DNA of 51,647 bases from Euryarchaeota archaeon UBA52 (GTDB lineage: Archaea; Thermoplasmatota; Poseidoniia; Poseidoniales; Thalassarchaeaceae): contig DAVB01000027.1 in NCBI GenBank assembly GCA_002505455.1, positions 4,134-55,780 on the forward strand, written 5' to 3'. The notes under the pieces are model-generated. The model did no database searches and had not been told where the DNA came from. It saw nothing but the letters and a program-made list of their open reading frames with translations. This document shows positions 8,101-15,641 of this stretch, piece by piece; position 1 is the stretch's first letter, and the number at the start of each line of letters is the position of its first letter. Position numbers and translations under genes: made by a program.

Positions 8101-11100
8101 AATTCTTCATCCAGAGGCAATGCAAATGTCGATCTTATCTCAGCCATGATCTCTGCCTGCTTGATCGAGTCGATCCCAAGCTCGCCCTCCATGTCTGCAT
8201 CCATTTCAATGAATTCTTGGGGGTATCCGGTGAATTCGGCAACGATTTTCAATACTCTGACACGAGTGTCGTCGATATCAGAAGGGATTTTCAAACCAAC
8301 AGATTTTGGCTTAGCTGCTGGGGCTACTTCCGGAGTTTTGACCTTAGTTTGTGGGGCGGATGGTCTGATGTTTTCATCGGGTGTTGGAGAAGCCATTGGT
8401 TCAGAGATGGGTTCTGGAGAATATTTCTCGCCTGCAACGCCGCCAACCAGATTTTCATCAGCATCGACATATGCTACGAGTTTCCTTTTGATGACTCTGA
8501 GGTCGACGTTGGTTCCCCCGCTTGCCTCAAGGGTCCAATTGGATATTCTATCGATGTCGAATCTCTCTGTATCTGAAACAGCGAGTCTGCGCATCAGTGT
8601 GAGTGCTATCTGACTGCCAAAACCTGCGCCGTGCCTCAGTGCGAGGTCTAGTTCATGCTGGCCGCCTTTGCATAGGTTAAGGGTTCCAAGAGCAGGGTCG
8701 TCGACCATATGGTTGGCAACAGGTGGGAGAACCCCTGCAGCGAGGCCTCTGATGACTACTGCATCCTCTAAACCGACGCCCATCGGGTGGCCGGTATACC
8801 CCTTTGCATTGGTGATTAAGATATCAGATGCATTTCTCCCGAATACATGTCGAAGTGCGCTTACCTCGGCTGATGCGGAGCCCCCTCTAGGTGGGGTGTA
8901 TGGCTCATGAGACATGAATGTCATGCGATTGGCCATATTGCTTCTTTCGAGGCCCCACCGGTTCTCCATACGAGAGACAAAGGATTCCATTACAGACGCT
9001 GCATGGTCCGTGTCGAGGCGAGTCGGATGGAATGCGCTGTTGGCAATCTCGGCCCCGAGTAGTTCAACATACGGCATGACCCCTCGATCTTTCGAGTCTT
9101 CGAGTCGCTCCAAGACGAAGCCTGCTCCGCCCATCCCGAGAAGCATGCCATGGCGACGTGCGTCGAAAGGCAACGCAACTTCTTCCACTACATTGCCCAT
9201 CGCATGGGCGCCGGCTCCTGCGAATCCTGAGCCGATCCAAGGCATCAGCGTATCCGATGTGGAGTCGTCACCGCTGACAATTATCACCCTGTCACATCGG
9301 CCTCTTGCCATCCAGTCTTCGGCTATTGCAAATGCTGCTGGAGTTGATGCGCAAGCATTGTTTATTGCCAGATTAGGGCCTCTTGCTCCGATCCATGATG
9401 CGAATTGGCTGTGACCCATGGACAAAACCTGGAGCAGGTATTTCCTATCGAATTGCGACTCTTCCGAAGAGTTCTCCTTCAACGCATGCTCAATTGCTTT
9501 CTCAAGCCCCGGGAAAACTGATGCGAATATCACTCCAGTTCGATCACGCTCACTTTCCGGGAGCGTCCATCTCCGAATTACCCTCATCCCGGAGCTATTG
9601 GTTTGCTCGATAGGGAACAAAGGTAGACCCGCATCCCTCAGGGCCTCGAGTCCTGATGCAAAGGCTAGCGAAGTTGCGACGTCAAAGGCTTCGACCAGCT
9701 TAGGGTCGATGCCATACTGCTCAATCAGATCGAAGACTCCGCCTATACCAGCGAGTTGCGGCACTGTCTCGAACGTATCAGCGGAAACCAATCTCGAGGT
9801 TCCATCCTCGCTTTTTACGAGACGAACGATTCTCTTATCCACTAGTTTTTGCTTCATTTCAGCCGAAATCTCAGAGATCAGATTTCTGCCTGCTAGGATC
9901 GCGTCCCACACTTCCTCATCGAAGACCTCGCTCATTCCAGGCACTCCCAAAGATACCCCACTTACTACAGGAGCCTCTGAGATTGCTGTCTCAAATTTCT
10001 CAGGGGTTGTCTTCGACCCATACCACTCGACTAAGTCTTCTACGACCGAAATTTGCTCGGGTTTTGATCCTGTGAATTTTCCTTTCTTTGAGAGTTTTTC
10101 CACGACTCTGGAAAGCTTTGAATCATCAAGACCTAGTTCCGTTAGGTCTACCCTCCCCTCCAATACATTAGCAGGGTATCCGGTTTCTTCTGCTAGTATT
10201 CTTGCAACCAAATCTGCAGAGTTCGCCATGAGATCGGGAGCTACGACATGGTGGCCAATGCTGTTCTCTCTCTGTGCTGTGGGCAGGGGCCTGGACCGTA
10301 TTCTAAGGGCCTCTAAATCCTTTGACTCTGGGGCCATATCGATATCCGACGGCCTGGACCTAAATTCGGAAGAGAGGATTTCGCTTCCCCACTCATCCAT
10401 GATTGGTTGCTTTCCATTTATTGAAAGGAATGCGAGGGATCCGAGGAATGTTGCTATGCCCCCTACCTTCGGGTGGTTCGTCGTAGAAGATTTGACATCG
10501 CCCCCCAGTATTTCGTTAACCGTAGAGGATAGGGCTCGTTTTGGACCGACCTCTAGGAATAGTCTCGCACCAGCAGCATGCATGGTCCTTATCTGATCTA
10601 TCCAATTTACCGGGGACGACATCTGGGGGGCTAGCTTCCCCAATATGGCTGATCTGACATCCTTAGCCTCCGATGGGTAAAACGAACCGTCCACATTTGC
10701 TGTTATAGGGATATCTGGGAGGGATATGTCAATCGATTCAAGAAATCGCTTCAGCGGGCCATTCGCAGGAGCTACTATATCTGTGTGAAATGCATGACTG
10801 GTTTGCAATGGTATGACTGTTGCTCCGGCATCCGACAGTGCTTTCATGGCTAATCTAACCGCCTCGGTTTCTCCCGCGATTACAGTGGAGTTTGGGCTAT
10901 TTCGATTCGCGGCTATCACGTATCCATCAATCTGTCCGATTGTCTCCAAGACGCTTCCCTCGGGAGCTCCGATAGCAGCCATGAGTCCTGGGTCCGGTAC
11001 GTCCACTGAACCCATCTCAGTCCCTCTGGCTGCTGCTGCCCTCATTGCGTCTTGGAAGCTCAGAATTCCTGATACCATCAAGGCGGCATACTCTCCAAGA

Positions 11101-13256
11101 CTGTGCCCTGCAACCATATCTGGCCTGATTTGGTGTGCTGCTAGGAGTCGGTCTATCGCCAAATCCGCAGTAAGCATGGCTGGCTGGGTATACTCTGTTT
11201 GGGTCAGCCTCCTCTGTGCCGCCTCCAAGTCGGCACCAGTAAGGTCGTTTGACAGAACCAGCCTTGAAAGAGAATCCTGGATTACGGGGCGCATTATCTC
11301 GTCTGCCTCAGCCCATGTTGAGTTGACCACCCCGTACCTCTGTGCTAAATCTAGAGTCATCCCCAGATACTGGCTGCCTTGGCCCGGATACATGTGTGCG
11401 AGTTTTGCATCGGGGTCAACGGGTTTTGTCTCGATCAAAATCTGTTGACTCGCAAGGAAGGAGTACCTTTCTGGGTCTTCGATACTGTCTATGGCGATTG
11501 AAAGCCTCTTCTCCAACTGGCCCCATGTGACTGCAACTATCGATAGTCTGATTCCTTCCGCTTTGAACTCCGAAGAATATGCTGGTAATTCTCTAGAAAG
11601 TCGTCTACCGGTTGGACTTTCATCAAATGTCGGCATCCCGTTGAACAGCTCTGAGGATGCGCGTTTGAGTCTCAGATGCATCTCTTCCAGGCTATCTGCA
11701 TTGAGGAGGAGTACTCCTCCCTCGAGGGCTTTCAGATGGTCCCACGAGAGTCGTTTGGTGTCATCTGAATCAGCTCTCCCGGCGAGTAAGTCGAGTCTGT
11801 TTCTCCAATTATTGGATAGTTCATTGTGAGTCTCGGGGTGATATTGCTCAAGGGCGATATGGAAATTCGTGCCTCCGAATCCGAAGGCGCTGACGCCTGC
11901 CCTCCTTGGGTGCGAGCCTGGCTCTGGCCATGACCCTGGGGTCGTAGGGACGTAAAATGGGACCTTTGCCCATGGTACGGTGTCGTTTGGCTCCTCGAAT
12001 CCAGCTGAAGGGGGTATTGTTCTGTTATGGAGCGCTAGAACTGCCTTGAGAATACCCGCAAGGCCTGCTGCGGCTTTGAGGTGTCCGATCTGCGACTTCA
12101 CAGACCCCACTGCCACCGAACCGGGCAGCAAGCTATCGCCATATGCTTGAGCCAGAGAGGCCAATTCTGTGGCGTCCCCTACAGACGTGCTGGTGCCATG
12201 GGCTTCAATCAACTCAACGCTAGAAAGATCGTACCCCGCCTGAGAGTATGCGCGATTTATCGCCTGGATTTGCCCTCGTTGACTGGGGGCTGTGATTCCC
12301 TTTCCACGGCCATCACTACTTGCCCCTATTCCTCTTATCACCGAGTATATTCTATCATTGTCGAGTAATGCGTCTTCGAGTCTTTTGAGAATCAAAGCGC
12401 CCGCTCCCTCCCCCATGACAAAGCCGTTCGCACGCCGATCAAAGGGGACTGAATGATTCGGAGATAGGGCCCCTATTGCACTGAATTTAGCGAATGTGGC
12501 TGGATCCATAGTTCGATCTGCAGCGCCTGCAATCATCATGTCTACCTGTCTTGAATGCAGAAGGTGGCAGGCATCGAGAACGGCAGCTATCGCTGAAGCG
12601 CACGCTGCATCCGTAGTGTAATTGGGGCCTTGTAGATCCAGAAGATTGGCCACTCTTCCAGCAACGACATTTGCAAGTTCACCAGGCATTGTATCTTCAT
12701 CAACGCGCGGGGAACCGTCGAGTATTGACTCCTTCAATTTTGAGAATTCTTCCTCGGATATGCCTACCTCCTTGGCGTGTCTCTCGTACCTGTCTATGAG
12801 GACTCTCTCGGTGGAACGAGTTCTGTTCTCGCCACCTAAGGCATTGGCAAAGACTACACCGGTGACCTCCCCGGGAATTGGAAGTCTTGCATTTTCTCCA
12901 AGATATCCGGCGTCCTCTAGAGCGGCTGCTGAGACGCTGACGGCCCACTGTTGGCAAGGGTCGATTTGCGGAAGTGTCCCCGGAGGAAGACGCCATCTCC
13001 TCCAATCAAATTCGTATCCGTGGACCCATGCCCCGATTTTGCTGTATGTCTTACCCTCCTTTACGTCCTTTGGACCACCTGGGACCCAATGGTCTTCAGA
13101 TCTCCACCGATCGCTGGGGAGTTGCCTGATGGAACATCTGGCATCCAAGACATTCTGCCAGAATTCAGCGACGTCTTTTGCGTCCGGAAGCAGGGCTCCC
13201 ACGCCTATTATTGCAATGGGCTCGAATGCCTCTTGGCCAGCACCTGAAGACTTCAT
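5151..13256 (-). CDS. Giant type I fatty-acid/polyketide synthase, KS-AT-ACP*-KS-ACP-ACP-KR-DH
   Basis: One uninterrupted 2701-residue frame. Domains in order: KS1 (about 12-470; Cys219 in DAACAS, His353 in EAHGTST, His392 in SQIGH); acyltransferase (about 615-920; Ser719 in GHSLGEY, His821 in SHAFH, a malonyl-type motif); ACP-like region (about 1012-1080) lacking serine at the usual site (LGLDDSK); KS2 (about 1096-1556; Cys1302 in NACAST, His1450, His1490); linker; two ACPs (Ser1697 and Ser1811, both GELGIDSIKQAEIM); ketoreductase (about 1900-2370; VSGGAAGVTAE, Ser2273, Tyr2286, Asn2290); hotdog dehydratase (about 2395-2690; His2427 in HSISGVPYFPG). No enoyl reductase or thioesterase is seen; a FabI gene lies 4 nt upstream and a PPTase 5 nt downstream. 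Domain order recalls PfaA of polyunsaturated fatty acid synthases with ACP*-KS2 inserted. Product inferred: a fatty acyl chain. Confidence 0.92.
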   Translation of the reverse strand: MKSSGAGQEAFEPIAIIGVGALLPDAKDVAEFWQNVLDARCSIRQLPSDRWRSEDHWVPGGPKDVKEGKTYSKIGAWVHGYEFDWRRWRLPPGTLPQIDPCQQWAVSVSAAALEDAGYLGENARLPIPGEVTGVVFANALGGENRTRSTERVLIDRYERHAKEVGISEEEFSKLKESILDGSPRVDEDTMPGELANVVAGRVANLLDLQGPNYTTDAACASAIAAVLDACHLLHSRQVDMMIAGAADRTMDPATFAKFSAIGALSPNHSVPFDRRANGFVMGEGAGALILKRLEDALLDNDRIYSVIRGIGASSDGRGKGITAPSQRGQIQAINRAYSQAGYDLSSVELIEAHGTSTSVGDATELASLAQAYGDSLLPGSVAVGSVKSQIGHLKAAAGLAGILKAVLALHNRTIPPSAGFEEPNDTVPWAKVPFYVPTTPGSWPEPGSHPRRAGVSAFGFGGTNFHIALEQYHPETHNELSNNWRNRLDLLAGRADSDDTKRLSWDHLKALEGGVLLLNADSLEEMHLRLKRASSELFNGMPTFDESPTGRRLSRELPAYSSEFKAEGIRLSIVAVTWGQLEKRLSIAIDSIEDPERYSFLASQQILIETKPVDPDAKLAHMYPGQGSQYLGMTLDLAQRYGVVNSTWAEADEIMRPVIQDSLSRLVLSNDLTGADLEAAQRRLTQTEYTQPAMLTADLAIDRLLAAHQIRPDMVAGHSLGEYAALMVSGILSFQDAMRAAAARGTEMGSVDVPDPGLMAAIGAPEGSVLETIGQIDGYVIAANRNSPNSTVIAGETEAVRLAMKALSDAGATVIPLQTSHAFHTDIVAPANGPLKRFLESIDISLPDIPITANVDGSFYPSEAKDVRSAILGKLAPQMSSPVNWIDQIRTMHAAGARLFLEVGPKRALSSTVNEILGGDVKSSTTNHPKVGGIATFLGSLAFLSINGKQPIMDEWGSEILSSEFRSRPSDIDMAPESKDLEALRIRSRPLPTAQRENSIGHHVVAPDLMANSADLVARILAEETGYPANVLEGRVDLTELGLDDSKLSRVVEKLSKKGKFTGSKPEQISVVEDLVEWYGSKTTPEKFETAISEAPVVSGVSLGVPGMSEVFDEEVWDAILAGRNLISEISAEMKQKLVDKRIVRLVKSEDGTSRLVSADTFETVPQLAGIGGVFDLIEQYGIDPKLVEAFDVATSLAFASGLEALRDAGLPLFPIEQTNSSGMRVIRRWTLPESERDRTGVIFASVFPGLEKAIEHALKENSSEESQFDRKYLLQVLSMGHSQFASWIGARGPNLAINNACASTPAAFAIAEDWMARGRCDRVIIVSGDDSTSDTLMPWIGSGFAGAGAHAMGNVVEEVALPFDARRHGMLLGMGGAGFVLERLEDSKDRGVMPYVELLGAEIANSAFHPTRLDTDHAASVMESFVSRMENRWGLERSNMANRMTFMSHEPYTPPRGGSASAEVSALRHVFGRNASDILITNAKGYTGHPMGVGLEDAVVIRGLAAGVLPPVANHMVDDPALGTLNLCKGGQHELDLALRHGAGFGSQIALTLMRRLAVSDTERFDIDRISNWTLEASGGTNVDLRVIKRKLVAYVDADENLVGGVAGEKYSPEPISEPMASPTPDENIRPSAPQTKVKTPEVAPAAKPKSVGLKIPSDIDDTRVRVLKIVAEFTGYPQEFIEMDADMEGELGIDSIKQAEIMAEIRSTFALPLDEEFQLRDHPTLAHILVYISSMNGAQTIKQPDSTTQQAPDAPVPNVNSTVIAETVKSKSDEETLSRILPIVVQHTGYPQEFIEIDADMEGELGIDSIKQAEIMSDIRTEFNLEIDDEFQIRDHPTLRHVVAYVSGFDAKETTPVHDPGTLAKDERKTPPEIHRHSIEIENMASLSMGHLPSQILITRDRRGVADALSATLQSFGTSHIFVGEGENEAIRNVDTTLIHLAPLDAEGTLASDPEPLGWALSTHSLLKDFDTNPDVQVQTFVTVSALDGAHGFHGRGLNSAAAGIHGVAMSYGRERPKVSIRAIDLSPELLDNPESAALAILAEATRKTGPIEVGIAADLKRQRIALRISDAPPPNMSLDPSDVWIVSGGAAGVTAECMIRLASSDKSDSPTFILLGRTPLDPELANLANSDDGAMEDEKAQLKKHLDSISSSGKATLKQWEDAWQSRKRAIGIHSTLSRLRAAGATAEYVSVDVTSRSSVDSAIDSIISNHGPITGIVHGAGIEDSTPFDLKSDEIVKKVMDVKVGGWLAIYDSLSSRDQPVRFACSFTSVAGRLGNAAQLDYCAANRILDAEHARIFSEDMVSISIAWSPWAGAGMATRGSLETVFDRAGVDMIPVDEGARMFVEEVLGSVGTSVLIAGKLGTLDHRKSVRRKKVNLSPRASSEYGDPLTFPMIEQILKCDVDGKTVTSICLDPDSHRYLNDHSISGVPYFPGVMALEMMAETVSLCSNNGKVASFEDVEFGIPVKITRGIKEIRCTAEPIQHDGAEIAFSCTIESIAPGGLDQAITHHKAIAILRSSAGNEPIPDIIPEEEDGSRILASADIYNRMFHGPRFQPLIGVVASIQNENGRGIEARVHGIGDIPNPELFNMGVDEEQPGLIAHPMLIESCFQAAGLTSMDTDGADSLPVGARRIVLLDEIPDGSITVLSVRTGSSSDSSTLHDSVIRLDGAPVLKIDGLMMKPMAFLDVGERPGLLDAE
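7803..8232 (-). repeat. Tandem near-identical acyl carrier protein repeats within the synthase gene
   Basis: The two copies at 7803-7890 and 8145-8232 encode the phosphopantetheine-site regions of ACP2 and ACP1. By direct comparison 85 of 88 bases agree, while the sequences on either side of the copies diverge. The protein segment between them is a Pro/Ala/Ser-rich linker. This pattern suggests a recent duplication or continuing gene conversion restricted to the carrier site. Confidence 0.9.
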
Positions 13257-13260
13257 GGGA

Positions 13261-14136
13261 TCACTCGCTTATGTCATCAGGTACCATCGTAGAACTATAT
13301 CCAGCATCCACGTGAATTATCTGAGCGGTGACCCCAGAGGATAGCGGGCTCGCCAGCCATACGGCGGTTCCAGCCACGTCCATTTGATCGACGTTCCTAC
13401 GAAGGGGCGCATTTCGTTCAACGTGTGCCAGTATTCCATCAAATCCGGGTATGCCTGAAGCCGCAAGGGTGCGAATCGGACCTGCACTGATTGCATTTAC
13501 CCTGTGACCATCAGGGCCGAGCCTAGCAGCGATTTCTCTTACCCATGCCTCTAGTGCTGCTTTTGCTACACTCATCAAACCATAACTAGGGACGTGTCTG
13601 GTGCTTGCAGCGTATGTGAGGGTAATGGTGGAAGAGTTGGGAGCTAGATACGGCAACGCGTGTCTGACGATTCCTTGGAGGCTATGTGCGCTTATTCTCA
13701 AGGCTACGTCCATGGGGTCCATGTCCACGAAGAGGAGGTTTCTGTCGAATGCTTCTCTCGGGGCGAATCCGATTGCATGTACGATAATGTCTGCCTTAGA
13801 TCCGGGGGAATCACTCTGCCATGATTCGAAGAAGGATGCTGTTGAACCGTCCACGTTGACGTCTATTGGGTGTAATTCGGTCCCCTCGGGCAATGTGGCC
13901 ACTAACTGCTGGATCCTACTCCTGAATCTTGGTTGGAAGCCCAACACAAGAGAGCATCCGGCTTGAGCGAGTCTCTGGCATATTGCATAGGCGATACTGT
14001 CTTCAGAAGCGACGCCGAAAACCAGTGCTTTCTTGCCATCGAGTTTCATGATGGAATCGCTCACCATATCGACCGTAAGAAGCACAGGGAGAGGGGTTAT
14101 TGACCGTTGGGCCTCAAAATCCGGGCTAGAGGCCAT
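13261..14136 (-). CDS. fabI: Enoyl-[acyl-carrier-protein] reductase, FabI type
   Basis: An NAD(P)H-dependent short-chain reductase that saturates trans-2-enoyl-ACP, the final step of each elongation cycle. Seen: the FabI glycine region GVASEDSIAYAIC (41-53), HAIGFAPRE (120-128), and TLTYAAS…PSYGLMSVAKAALEAWVR with Tyr175, Tyr185 and Lys192 spaced exactly as Tyr146/Tyr156/Lys163 of E. coli FabI, then NAISAGPIRTLAASGI. The first 29 residues precede the usual FabI start; ATG 14136 fits the operon spacing, but in-frame ATGs at 14067 and 14049 would give a standard-length enzyme. It sits 5 nt after the beta-propeller gene and 4 nt before the synthase, which lacks an enoyl-reductase domain, so it probably acts in trans on that synthase. 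Confidence 0.93.
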   Translation of the reverse strand: MASSPDFEAQRSITPLPVLLTVDMVSDSIMKLDGKKALVFGVASEDSIAYAICQRLAQAGCSLVLGFQPRFRSRIQQLVATLPEGTELHPIDVNVDGSTASFFESWQSDSPGSKADIIVHAIGFAPREAFDRNLLFVDMDPMDVALRISAHSLQGIVRHALPYLAPNSSTITLTYAASTRHVPSYGLMSVAKAALEAWVREIAARLGPDGHRVNAISAGPIRTLAASGIPGFDGILAHVERNAPLRRNVDQMDVAGTAVWLASPLSSGVTAQIIHVDAGYSSTMVPDDISE

Positions 14137-14141
14137 ATATT

Positions 14142-15599
14142 TCAGGTAACTCTCAACGTCACAATGGCCTCGCTCATAGCATTCTTGTCATCTTTCACGC
14201 GTAAACGGAAAACATGAGTGCCCTTTCTTACTCTCACCTTTATCATAGGGGTGGAGCCTACAACTCGTTCACGCTCATCGAGCCATTCCCAGACATCGAT
14301 TTCACCATCCGGGTCATACGATGCGCTCCCATCTAGCAATATTTCTGCAGTGCCATCTTCACCAGATGCTACCGTTAGGTCTTCGCCAGCATCGGCTACT
14401 GGTGGTAAATTGATCATTCTGGCCTCTGAGGCTAATTCAGCAAGAAGATCTGGGTCCTCTTCATCCGCGATCTGCCCCTCAACTTCTTCGCCCATATCAT
14501 CGAGTATCCTGGTTACCTCTTCGCCAGTGTGCTGAAAACGAGTGTCTTCTTCGTCCGAGTAATTTGGAACATCGATCGTTGTCTTGTTTTGGGTCTCGGC
14601 ACTAGTCTCGTCCTCTACGCCCCCTTGAGGGTTGAATGCCCATGCGGATACTGCATCTGTTGAAGGGTCGACGCATACCGCGATCGACCTCCCATCGGAT
14701 GAACGAGTGATTGAGCAGGGGATGCCGTCCAACTCACACTTCCAAAGCATGACTCCGTCCCTAAGGCCGAATATATTGAACCAAATTCCAACACAGATTG
14801 TCTCGTCATAGCACGACAATGTGCTGATGCGTTGGTCGTCTAACTGAATCCTATCAGATTGCTGCCCTGATATCTCAATTTGAGTTACTCCGCCCATCAG
14901 GTCGCCCGCGATTACACCATGTTGAGTCGGTGTCATTGATGATATTGGGCGGTCGGTCTCAGAGCGATGTATCCGCCCATTTGAGATGTCCCAGCACTCT
15001 ATCCTACTTTCTGGCACAAGGTCGCCAATTCCGTCCAGGCACCTTCGTGAGGCGACAAGGGTTCCGGATGGACGGAATTCCATGCAAATGATGGACTCAA
15101 TCGATCCATCAGTAGGAGGAGATGTATGGACGATTTTACCCTCATTGGCTATCCACAATGTTCCGAATACACCTGAAGCTGCTATTGACCTGGAATTAAT
15201 TCGCACTGATTCAGATTCGCCAAATCCTTCAATGGCATGGACGTTTTTCTCCTCATCCATCCACCTAACCTCTCCATCGCTATCGAGTATCGCTGCACAA
15301 TTTCCTCCACTCACTATTTCCTCGATGGACGCTTCTGCGGTACCAGCAAATTCGGCCCCTGACTCGGACAGAACCTCAATTCTACCGTCATCATGACCGA
15401 GAATTATGCCCATCTCAGTCACCGCGACTGCAGATAGAGACTGAGGGACAACATGAGATGGAGGTTCCAAGGGGGAGAGTAGGTACTCTATTTTCGAGCC
15501 GTGTTTTGCAACCAGCAGCCCTCCACCGGGGAGAGTGCTCCAAATGATGTTTGCAGACGGTTCCAAGATGGGTTCGGACTCCAAAAGGCGTCCGGGCAT
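14142..15599 (-). CDS. Beta-propeller protein with C-terminal PKD-like domain, in the fatty-acid synthase operon
   Basis: The 485-residue product shows no signal peptide or membrane segment, so it is probably cytoplasmic. The first 320 residues consist of WD40-like beta repeats (GIILGHDDGRIEVLSESG, GVIAGDLMGGVTQIEISG, WDISNGRIHRS), followed by an acidic low-complexity stretch (about 328-390) and a PKD-like Ig fold beginning PPVADAGEDLTVASG and containing LDGSASYDPDGEIDVWEW. It lies 42 nt after purF and 5 nt before fabI, so it seems to be co-expressed with the fatty-acid genes. A scaffolding or regulatory role is a guess; a PKD domain without an export signal is odd. No catalytic motif recognised. 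Confidence 0.75.
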   Translation of the reverse strand: MPGRLLESEPILEPSANIIWSTLPGGGLLVAKHGSKIEYLLSPLEPPSHVVPQSLSAVAVTEMGIILGHDDGRIEVLSESGAEFAGTAEASIEEIVSGGNCAAILDSDGEVRWMDEEKNVHAIEGFGESESVRINSRSIAASGVFGTLWIANEGKIVHTSPPTDGSIESIICMEFRPSGTLVASRRCLDGIGDLVPESRIECWDISNGRIHRSETDRPISSMTPTQHGVIAGDLMGGVTQIEISGQQSDRIQLDDQRISTLSCYDETICVGIWFNIFGLRDGVMLWKCELDGIPCSITRSSDGRSIAVCVDPSTDAVSAWAFNPQGGVEDETSAETQNKTTIDVPNYSDEEDTRFQHTGEEVTRILDDMGEEVEGQIADEEDPDLLAELASEARMINLPPVADAGEDLTVASGEDGTAEILLDGSASYDPDGEIDVWEWLDERERVVGSTPMIKVRVRKGTHVFRLRVKDDKNAMSEAIVTLRVT

Positions 15600-15641
15600 G
15601 ATTCAGGGGGACGGGGTGAATGCTTCATGGTTATCCAGCAC

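Noticed and set aside
9418..10596. A 392-codon open frame on the + strand inside the synthase gene, and similar ones at 8085-8613, 10813-11448 and 12622-13344
   Set aside because: All lie antisense to the 2701-residue synthase, whose domains are recognisable without a break; the translations are Ser/Arg-rich and without any family pattern.
5151..13256. Calling the synthase a true polyunsaturated fatty acid synthase (PfaA)
   Set aside because: The domain order is only partly PfaA-like, there are no PfaB/PfaC/PfaD partners in the window, the enoyl reductase is FabI type, and there is one DH domain.
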